This document shows, piece after piece, positions 44,035-51,354 of a DNA stretch of 64,000 bases. Made by a program: the position numbers and the translations under genes. The DNA is from CAZJYI01 sp964550025 (GTDB lineage: Bacteria; Verrucomicrobiota; Kiritimatiellia; UBA8416; CAYOBW01), in contig CAZJYI010000005.1 in NCBI GenBank assembly GCA_964550025.1, forward strand, positions 1 through 64,000, in the 5' to 3' direction. Every line of letters begins with the position of its first letter. The first letter of the stretch is position 1. Below the pieces are notes generated by a model. It searched no databases. It had not been told where the DNA came from and was given only the letters and a program-made list of their open reading frames with translations.

Positions 44035-45990
44035 ATGGCGAGGACGAAATCACCTGCAGGGAAAGCCAGAAAGACAAAGACTCGAGAAAAGACGACCAAA
44101 GCCAAAAAGGCGATCATAAAGCCCGGATCGGGCAAATCGAAGGCAAAAGGGACGGCAAAGAAACCGCGGACAAAGCCTACAAAAAAGAGCGTTAGGCGCA
44201 CCGCCAAAGGGAAGGTGTCCGCGTCCAAAGCGGCGGCATCTGCCCCGGACAAGCCCGGCCGCAAGCGGGCCGCAGGATCCGCCAAGGAGCGTGACAAAGT
44301 CTCCTCGGCGGCCGTGGACGGGGCGCAGCCTGAGGTCGAGGCGGGGGTGTCGGAGGGCTCGGACACTGTCGTTCGGGAGGAACGGCAGGAGAAGATCAAG
44401 GACCTGATCAAACTGGCCGGGGCCCAGGGCTATCTCACCTACGACGACATCAATGAGACGATTCCCGAGAGCGTCATCCGCCCGGAGGAGCTCGAATCCT
44501 ACCTGAGCATCCTGCGGAACATGGACATTGAGATCATCGAGTCTTCCGCGGTTGACAAATACCGCAAGCGTGCCAAGACAAGCGAACGCGGCGGGCGCGC
44601 CGGCAAGCTGGACTTCTTCGACGATCCCATTCGCATGTATCTGCACCAGATGGGGCAGGTGCCCCTGCTGACGCGCGAGCAGGAGGTGGAGATCTGCAAG
44701 CGCATCGAGGAGGCAGAGATCAGCGTCAGGGGGCTTTTCAACCGCTATGGGTTTGCCGGTACGCAGTACCTGGGCCTGGTCAAGAAGCTCGAAAATGGCG
44801 AAGAGCGTTTTGATCGCATCGTCATGGACAAGTTCGTGGACAATCGCGACACCTACATGGCGGTCCTGCCCAAGATCAAGCAGAACATCCTCCGGGTATC
44901 CGAGCGCATGAGCAAGCAGTACCAGGAGTCGAGCAAGAGCCGGCTCAGGCAGGATGAACGCAAGCGCAAGGTCAGGCAGTTGGAGCGTACCCGGCAGAGC
45001 TTTGTGAAGACGTTCGACAAGCTTCACTTCAAGCAGAAAGTCGTCGAGGCGATGGCCGCACAGGCCGAGAGCCGGGCAAGGGATTTCAGGTTCAGAGTGG
45101 ATGAGATTGAGCGCCTCGGCAAAATGCGCCGCAGTCGCAAGCGCGACGAGACCATCAGCGCTATGAAGAAGCAGTGCAAGCTGATGGAACGCGAGTTCTG
45201 CATGACTCCTGAGGACATCATCGCGTCTCACGAGAACCTGAGGGAATCGATGCGCAACGGTCAGAAGGCACGGACGGAAATGGTGGAAGCAAACCTCCGC
45301 CTTGTGATCAGCATCGTCAAGAAGTACATGAACCGCGGATTGTCTTTCCTGGACTTGATCCAGGAGGGCAATACGGGCCTCATGAAGGCGGTGGAGAAGT
45401 TCGAGTATCGGCGGGGCTACAAGTTCAGCACGTATGCGACGTGGTGGATTCGCCAGGCCGCAACCCGGGCGATCGCCGACCAGGCACGTACGATCCGTAT
45501 CCCGGTTCATATGATCGAGACCATCAACAAACTGCTGAGGGTACAGAAACGGCTGGTTCAGGAGCTTGGCCGCGAACCGACCCCGGAAGAGGCTGCCGAG
45601 GAAATGGACATGCCGGTTGAGCGTGTTCGTGCCGTCTACAAGATGGCCCAGCAGCCGATCTCCCTGCAAAGCCCGGTCGGTGACGGCGACGACGCCCACT
45701 TTGGTGACTTCATCGAGGACAAGAGTGCTGAGAACCCGTCGGAAATGACGGCGTACAGCATGCTGAAGGACCGTCTGAAGGATGTCCTCAACACTCTCAC
45801 CGACCGTGAACGTCAGGTTCTGGACTACCGTTTCGGTCTGACGGATGGCTATTCCCGGACGCTCGAGGAGGTCGGGAAGCAGTTCTCCGTTACTCGCGAA
45901 CGCATTCGCCAGATTGAGGCGAAGGCGTTGCGCAAACTGCGGCACCCAACGCGCATGCGGAAGCTGGAAGGCTTCCTGGAGATGAAGTAG
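44035..45990 (+). CDS. rpoD: Primary sigma factor RpoD with lysine-rich N-terminal tail
   Basis: 651 residues, the housekeeping sigma-70. Residues 1-110 are a Lys/Ala/Thr/Pro-rich, disordered tail. Region 1.1 follows (EKIKDLIKLAGAQGYLTYDD), region 1.2 (DDPIRMYLHQMGQVPLLTRE), a long non-conserved helix region (230-400), regions 2.1-2.4 (NLRLVISIVKKYMNRGLSFL, YKFSTYATWWIRQAATRAIA), region 3 (RVQKRLVQELGREPTPEE) and region 4 (DRERQVLDYRFGLTDG, VTRERIRQIEAKALRKLRHP). All DNA- and core-binding residues look intact. AGGAG lies five bases before the ATG. Confidence 0.96.
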   Translation: MARTKSPAGKARKTKTREKTTKAKKAIIKPGSGKSKAKGTAKKPRTKPTKKSVRRTAKGKVSASKAAASAPDKPGRKRAAGSAKERDKVSSAAVDGAQPEVEAGVSEGSDTVVREERQEKIKDLIKLAGAQGYLTYDDINETIPESVIRPEELESYLSILRNMDIEIIESSAVDKYRKRAKTSERGGRAGKLDFFDDPIRMYLHQMGQVPLLTREQEVEICKRIEEAEISVRGLFNRYGFAGTQYLGLVKKLENGEERFDRIVMDKFVDNRDTYMAVLPKIKQNILRVSERMSKQYQESSKSRLRQDERKRKVRQLERTRQSFVKTFDKLHFKQKVVEAMAAQAESRARDFRFRVDEIERLGKMRRSRKRDETISAMKKQCKLMEREFCMTPEDIIASHENLRESMRNGQKARTEMVEANLRLVISIVKKYMNRGLSFLDLIQEGNTGLMKAVEKFEYRRGYKFSTYATWWIRQAATRAIADQARTIRIPVHMIETINKLLRVQKRLVQELGREPTPEEAAEEMDMPVERVRAVYKMAQQPISLQSPVGDGDDAHFGDFIEDKSAENPSEMTAYSMLKDRLKDVLNTLTDRERQVLDYRFGLTDGYSRTLEEVGKQFSVTRERIRQIEAKALRKLRHPTRMRKLEGFLEMK

Positions 45991-46125
45991 CACGACGTAC
46001 CTGGTTCAGCGTTCCGGTAGACCACGTTTGCCGATCCGAATCCGTCTTGGCTCGTTGGGGTCCGTGCCCCCATGCTTCCACCGGTTGCGAGCCGCCGTTC
46101 GGGACGCTCACAAAGAAGAAGGACA

Positions 46126-46530
46126 ATGCCGATGGACCCAATGATCCGGACAGCCATATGGTCTCTCGCCTGGTTCATTACGGGCGTGATGGCGGGCCGC
46201 CATCTGATACCGCGGAAACAGAACAAGAACAGAAGCAGGAACAGCAAGAGCAAGCGCTCGCCCGGCAAGTCGGGTGTGTCCGAACTGTACGTGGGCAACC
46301 TGCCCTACGGTTGCTCTGAACGCGATGTTCGCAAGATGTTCTCGCGCTACGGCCAGGTGACATCCGTGCGCCTGATCAAGAACCGATCCAACGGGAAATC
46401 CAAGGGGTTCGGTTTCGTCGAGATGCCGAATAGCGACATTCCCGCAGCCGTCAAGGCCCTTAGTGGAAAGCCGATGAAGGGTCGCAAGCTGGTGGTGAAC
46501 GAAGCCAGATCGCGCGCCCGCAAACGCTGA
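46126..46530 (+). CDS. Membrane-anchored RRM RNA-binding protein
   Basis: 134 residues from the ATG at 46126. Residues 8-24 (RTAIWSLAWFITGVMAG) form one membrane helix, residues 30-50 a strongly basic linker (KQNKNRSRNSKSKRSPGK), and the rest a canonical RRM: RNP2 LYVGNL at 54-59, RNP1 KGFGFVEM at 93-100, and a basic tail RSRARKR. Bacterial RRM proteins are usually soluble and about 80-100 residues, so the helix is unusual. It should place RNA-binding surfaces at the inner face of the membrane. Downstream of rpoD on the same strand. Confidence 0.82.
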   Translation: MPMDPMIRTAIWSLAWFITGVMAGRHLIPRKQNKNRSRNSKSKRSPGKSGVSELYVGNLPYGCSERDVRKMFSRYGQVTSVRLIKNRSNGKSKGFGFVEMPNSDIPAAVKALSGKPMKGRKLVVNEARSRARKR

Positions 46531-46729
46531 GACGATACAGCCATCGAGACCAAACGCGGCTCGCACCCACTGAACCGGGTGCGGGCCGCTTCTCTTTTTG
46601 GGAGGACTATGGCCCATGGTACCCGAAATCCCATCCCCCAGCATCCAAGTCCATGGTCCATAGTCCATATTGACGAAGAACACCGATCAGTCTAGGATCA
46701 CCCCAGAACATACCGGAGGCACCTGCGTC

Positions 46730-47432
46730 ATGAATGTACTTGCTATCCATCTTCTGCTCTTCTTCGCGGCATTCAGCCTGGGGTGGATTTTCCCCCTTGT
46801 TGCCGGTATCAGGCAGTCCAGGGCACAGCGGGGCGGGGTGGGTTGGATCGTGCTCGGGGGCGTATGGGGCTTTTTTGCCGTGTTCGGAATCCTGCTGGCC
46901 TGTGTGGTTTTCTTCGGATACCGCACGATGGAACGCGCGTCCGAGTGCGTGGTATTCGATCCGTCATCGCATGAAGGGGCGACGGGGACGATCACAGCAC
47001 CGGATACGGGGGACGTGACGCTTCGGTTGCGCTGTTCCGACAGCGGTGAGCAATACCAGGTGGGCGGGCGGGAAGGGCGGCGCCCTGGCCGCTCCGGCCG
47101 GCACGTACAGAATCACCATGTACAACCACAGCATCACGGATTCGGAGGGGGTAATGTGGCGGGCCTCGGCCTACTCTCTCCAGGGGGACGCCGCTGTTAT
47201 TTCTGTTCCCGAGGGTAGCAGCGTCGAGCTGGGGGTGGGCGCGCCCTTCACGACGAAGATAAGCCGGCGCTCGCTCGGCAACGGACGCCAGTCGTTCGAC
47301 CTGGGGATTACCGGCCGAAGCGGCAACCGTTTCGCTATCAGGGCGTGGGGCAAGAAGGGCCTCGCCCCCGGATTCGAGGCGATCTCGGGCTCCGGCGAAG
47401 TGGTCTGGTCCGGCAAGTTCGCCTACGGATGA
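46730..47432 (+). pseudogene. Membrane protein gene with a frameshift
   Basis: From the ATG at 46730 (GGAGG ten bases upstream) the frame gives two hydrophobic helices (LAIHLLLFFAAFSLGWIFPL and VLGGVWGFFAVFGILLACVV), then a beta-rich segment to SDSGEQYQVGG. After the G-rich tract near 47060-47080 this frame becomes Gly/Arg/His nonsense, while the adjacent frame continues KGGALAAPAGTYRITMYNHS and runs 110 sensible residues to SGKFAYG. An indel in the tract explains both; it may be a true pseudogene, programmed slippage or an assembly error. Function unknown. Confidence 0.65.
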
Positions 47433-47640
47433 GGCGGAACCTGCCGGTACTCGGGCCGAGTACCATCGAAGGTCAAAGGGACCGTTACCGTGAGAGCCAC
47501 GCTGGGTAGCTGCCCCTTCGATGTCAACCACGAGGAAGCGAGCTGGAACGCGGGGCGGTAGAGAAGTACGCTTGACTGCGGACCTCCGGGCCCACTCACC
47601 CACTTTGTCAGCTCACGCCTTTCGAGGGATTCGACGAACT

Positions 47641-47678
47641 CGACTGAATCGAGTGATTCGAATCTCTCGATTCACTCG
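47641..47678. repeat. Inverted repeat just upstream of the arylsulfatase
   Basis: CGACTGAATCGAG (47641-47653) and CTCGATTCACTCG (47666-47678) pair with one mismatch. The loop region contains the perfect palindrome GATTCGAATC. It ends 21 bases before the start codon, so it could act as an operator or occlude the ribosome site. Confidence 0.75.
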
Positions 47679-47699
47679 ACAACAGACGGAAGACAGACG

Positions 47700-49235
47700 A
47701 TGAAATCACTGATCACCTTGCTGACGCTGGCCGCCACGGTGTCCCTGGCGGCATCCAGACCCAACATCCTGATCATCTTCGCCGACGATCTCGGCTATGG
47801 CGACGTGGGTTGTTACAACCCGGAATCGAGAATCCCAACACCCAACCTGGACGGGCTGGCCGCCGAGGGGATGCGGTTCACGGATGCGCACAGTCCGTCA
47901 ACCGTCTGTACGCCGTCCCGCTACAGCTTACTGACGGGGCGTATGGCTTTCCGAAACGGCAGAAAAGGGGTCTTCTGCGGGGTGGGGGGACCCTGCCTGA
48001 TTGAGGAGGAACGACTGACGTTGCCGGGCATGCTGCGCAGCAACGGATACGCCACGGCCCTGTTCGGAAAGTGGCATGTCGGCATGACTTTCTTCGACAA
48101 GGAGGGGGAGCGTATCACGAAGGGCGGGGTCGATGGCGTGAGGATGGTCGACTACTCGCGGCCTATCCCGGACGGGCCGGTCCACCGTGGTTTTGACCAG
48201 TTCTTCGGAACCGCGTGTTGCCCCACCACGGACTGGCTCTACGCATACGTGGACGGGGACCGGATCCCCGTCCCGCCCACAGAGCTGCTGGACCGCAGCG
48301 CCCTGCCGAAACATCCGTATGGCAACGACTGCCGTCGCGGCGTGGTAGCGCCGGGGTTCGATCACGAGGACGTCGACCTTGTCTTCCTCCGCAAGAGCCT
48401 GGCGTTCCTGGAAGACCACGCGAAGACCGCATCCGGAAAGCCGTTCTTCCTCGTGCACTCGACGCAAGCCGTCCACCTGCCGTCGTTTGCCGCGGACCCG
48501 TTCAAGGGCAAGTCCCGCGCGGGACCGCATGGCGACTTCATCTTCGAGTTCGACCACATCGTCGGGGAATTGATGAAGGCGCTTGAGACGCACCGTTTTG
48601 CGCAGAACACGTTGGTCATCGTGACGAGTGACAATGGCCCTGAGGTCCCGACGGTGATCGCCATGCGTCGGGACCACAAGCATGACGGCGCGCGCCCCTG
48701 GCGGGGAGTGAAGCGCGACAACTGGGAGGGGGGACATCGTGTTCCCATGATCGTTCGCTGGCCCGGGAAGGTGCCGGCCGGGAGCACGACCGACCAGACC
48801 GTCTGCCTGACGGATATCATGGCTACCTGCGGTGCGATCGTTGGCGCCACGTTGCCCAACGACGCCGCGGAAGACAGTTTCAACCTGCTGCCGGTGCTGC
48901 TGGGCAAGCAGGACGAGCGCGCACCCATTCGGGAATACACGCTGCACCAGACCATCAGCCTGGCGTTGGCCATTCGATGCGGGAAGTGGAAGTACCTCGA
49001 TCACAAGGGGTCCGGCGGCAACAACTACCAGCGCACCGGGGCGTGGGGGATGAAACCGTACGCGTTGCCGGAGAAGGCACCCGAGGCGCCCGGGCAACTA
49101 TACGACATGGAGAAGGACCCCGGCGAGACGACCAACCTCTACCTCGAGCATCCCGAGGTGGTCAAAACGCTCAAAGCCAAACTCGACGCGTTCGTGGCAT
49201 CCGGCCGCAGTGCTCCCGTCAGGCGAGAAGACTGA
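47700..49235 (+). CDS. Secreted arylsulfatase
   Basis: 511 residues, signal peptide cut near AASRP. Motifs: NILIIFADDLGYGDVGCYN (metal site), CTPSRYSLLTGR with the formylglycine Cys at residue 70, LFGKWHVG, and VTSDNGPEV. This is the arylsulfatase A-like subgroup, distinct from the two iduronate-type sulfatases of the window. Exported, it should release sulfate from polysaccharide or phenolic esters. GGAAGA lies upstream of the ATG. The gene stands alone behind a palindrome, which may control it. Confidence 0.92.
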   Translation: MKSLITLLTLAATVSLAASRPNILIIFADDLGYGDVGCYNPESRIPTPNLDGLAAEGMRFTDAHSPSTVCTPSRYSLLTGRMAFRNGRKGVFCGVGGPCLIEEERLTLPGMLRSNGYATALFGKWHVGMTFFDKEGERITKGGVDGVRMVDYSRPIPDGPVHRGFDQFFGTACCPTTDWLYAYVDGDRIPVPPTELLDRSALPKHPYGNDCRRGVVAPGFDHEDVDLVFLRKSLAFLEDHAKTASGKPFFLVHSTQAVHLPSFAADPFKGKSRAGPHGDFIFEFDHIVGELMKALETHRFAQNTLVIVTSDNGPEVPTVIAMRRDHKHDGARPWRGVKRDNWEGGHRVPMIVRWPGKVPAGSTTDQTVCLTDIMATCGAIVGATLPNDAAEDSFNLLPVLLGKQDERAPIREYTLHQTISLALAIRCGKWKYLDHKGSGGNNYQRTGAWGMKPYALPEKAPEAPGQLYDMEKDPGETTNLYLEHPEVVKTLKAKLDAFVASGRSAPVRRED

Positions 49236-49338
49236 GACCCGCGAACGGCGGTTGGCCACGGAAGTCACAGCGCAGCATAGCCGCTACCCGAAACCTGAGA
49301 CCTCGGTCCGCGGTTTTGGGAGGGTTGAATTGGGTCGG

Positions 49339-51231
49339 CTACAGTCCACTGAGGAAGAACGTCCACCGCTCCTCGAGATCGCGGCGGGGACCGATGATGG
49401 CGATCTCGTGCACGGAGTCTCCGGGAGGATCGACAGCGAAATCCAATTCGGCGATAAAAGCCCCGAGGATCTCCCGCTCCCCACGGCGGCCCTCGTCGAA
49501 CAAGGCTTCGGGCGCCAGATCGGGCGCTCGGCGCACGAGCATGACGAACACGCTTACCTGCGGTGTGGCGCCGGTTCTTCGCCACGCGCCGTCTTCATCC
49601 TGTTCATACCGAACGCGGTGCTCGCGATACCAGTTGGGGCCCGGCCGCGGGAAGGCAATCGGCACGGTGTCGCCGCCCGCACCGAAGCGCCTGAGCCGTT
49701 CGCGAAAGGTGGGCGACGCCGCCAGCCGATCGCGAATATCCATGGCGAAACGGTTGCGGCGGACGGCGTCGTCGTCGATGTCCGGCGCTGTCGCGTGATG
49801 GAAGCGGCCCGCGGGCTGGATTCGTGTTCGCAGGATTGGCGCCTGAACGAGGATCAGGTCCGCGTGTGTTTCCGGCGCTGCGACGGGTCTTGCAGCGAGT
49901 TCGTCCGGCTTCGGCAGCAGGGCTTCCCGCTCCGAGAGCTGCGCCATCAGGTGGTCCCAACGCTCTTCGCCAAGTCCCTCGGGCATCGGGAAGCCGGGTC
50001 TCCCCATGGTGTTGGGGCCCTTGAGAACGATATCGCCGTCTTCGCGAGCAGCCAGGTCGATCCAGGCCACGGCCGCCTGAATGATGCGGCGGTGTGATTT
50101 GTCGGCAAAGATGTCCGTAATGGCGGCATCCCCCGTGAGCTCGCAGCGCATTACGATCAGCCGTGCGCGGTCCGGACCATCGGGATCCGGCATAGGTCCA
50201 CGACGGTGGCTGTCTTTGGGCAGGAAGCGTTTGCCTACGGCTTCTCCCTCTTTCGCTGGTGTGTATGGCGCGCAGAAGATCACGGCCGCTTCACGCGAGG
50301 ATTCATCGAGGAACTCAATGAAGCCGGCAAGCGCTTCGGATTGGAGCGATCGGCGCAGCACGGTTTCGGCGAAGCCCGGCGCCGCCGCGTTCCGCCACGG
50401 ACCACGCACCACCAGCACGCGGTCGGATGCGACGTAAGGGACGCCGGTCGTTCGTCCCTCATGCATGGGCGGTGAGGGGGCGCCGGTGGCGTCGTGCCCG
50501 GAAAGCTGCACGGTCGCCGTCATGAACGGTACGCTTCGGACCCGAGTGCGGAGGGCCGTGATCAGCCCCATGAGCCCCAGGGCCAGCAGCGCTGTGAGCA
50601 CGAATGCAATCGCCACTGTGAGTGCTCTTGGCAAGCGTGGCAAGGGCAGCCGTGCCAGCAGACGCAAGACAAACTTGTCTCCCGGGATGCAGAAGGACGT
50701 GCGCCGGCGATAGGCCTCGTACTCCTCGCCGAAAAGCTGCACGCACTTGCGTTCCTCGCTCTTGGCGAGGAAGTAGTAGAGGAACATCATCAGGAAGAAA
50801 GCCAGGAACATGATCGCGCGGCCCCAGGCGAGAAGGAGCCCGCTGCCGAAGAGGGTCAGAGCAGTGTACTGGGGATGGCGCACGAATGCATAGAGTCCGC
50901 CTTTGACCATGCCCTTCTTGAGCAGCTTCGCGGTGTAGATCTGTCCCGCTCCAACAAGGAAGACGAGAAAGCCCAGTACGACGAGAATGGGGCCGGTCAT
51001 GCCGAGCGTCAGCACGGGAAAGACGAAATGCGTAAGCCAGGCCGTTTGCGAATGCCGGGCCAGGACCTGGATACGCAGACCGGAGCCGTAGAGGAATCCC
51101 GCAAAGGGCAGCAGCATCCAGATGGGTTCCAGGATGACAAAGAAGCCCAGGACTCTGAGAAGAAACTGGCCCGCCCCGGCGAGTTTCCCCGACGCCTGCT
51201 CTGCTCCCGCCGTGCCGTCTTGTGCCTGCAT
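49339..51231 (-). CDS. ICMT-like membrane methyltransferase with large C-terminal domain
   Basis: 630 residues. Residues 20-200 contain several membrane helices and the isoprenylcysteine methyltransferase-type motif GGLYAFVRHPQYTALTLFGS, then EERKCVQLFGEEYEAYRRRT. A further helix (about 205-230) leads to some 400 residues of soluble, probably extracytoplasmic sequence with CELTGDAAITDIFADKSHRR and IRDRLAASPTFRERLRRFG and no family I recognise. ICMT/PEMT-like bacterial proteins methylate lipids or isoprenoids; the long second half is not part of the family. It lies downstream of the FecR gene across a 123-bp gap holding an inverted repeat. Confidence 0.7.
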   Translation of the reverse strand: MQAQDGTAGAEQASGKLAGAGQFLLRVLGFFVILEPIWMLLPFAGFLYGSGLRIQVLARHSQTAWLTHFVFPVLTLGMTGPILVVLGFLVFLVGAGQIYTAKLLKKGMVKGGLYAFVRHPQYTALTLFGSGLLLAWGRAIMFLAFFLMMFLYYFLAKSEERKCVQLFGEEYEAYRRRTSFCIPGDKFVLRLLARLPLPRLPRALTVAIAFVLTALLALGLMGLITALRTRVRSVPFMTATVQLSGHDATGAPSPPMHEGRTTGVPYVASDRVLVVRGPWRNAAAPGFAETVLRRSLQSEALAGFIEFLDESSREAAVIFCAPYTPAKEGEAVGKRFLPKDSHRRGPMPDPDGPDRARLIVMRCELTGDAAITDIFADKSHRRIIQAAVAWIDLAAREDGDIVLKGPNTMGRPGFPMPEGLGEERWDHLMAQLSEREALLPKPDELAARPVAAPETHADLILVQAPILRTRIQPAGRFHHATAPDIDDDAVRRNRFAMDIRDRLAASPTFRERLRRFGAGGDTVPIAFPRPGPNWYREHRVRYEQDEDGAWRRTGATPQVSVFVMLVRRAPDLAPEALFDEGRRGEREILGAFIAELDFAVDPPGDSVHEIAIIGPRRDLEERWTFFLSGL

Positions 51232-51258
51232 GTCTCGCCTCCCGTCGCGTTTCTTTCT

Positions 51259-51320
51259 GACGGGATCAACAGGATCTACGGGATGGGAGAGACGATCCTG
51301 TCGATCCGGTCAATCCTGTC
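51259..51320. repeat. Inverted repeat built of 9-base units
   Basis: The left arm 51259-51284 reads GACGGGATCAACAGGATCTA and on. The right arm 51295-51320, in reverse complement, matches 20 of 26 positions. Both arms consist of three copies of a GAC-N-GGAT-N unit. It lies between two same-strand genes and would fold into a long hairpin in their mRNA. Confidence 0.8.
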
Positions 51321-51354
51321 CAAACTCCCGCCTCGCTGCGGCAACGCCGCGACG

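Noticed and set aside
44050..45993. 647-codon open frame on the minus strand opposite rpoD
   Set aside because: It is the antisense of a highly conserved sigma factor, Leu/His-rich and without motifs; an artefact of GC-rich codon use.
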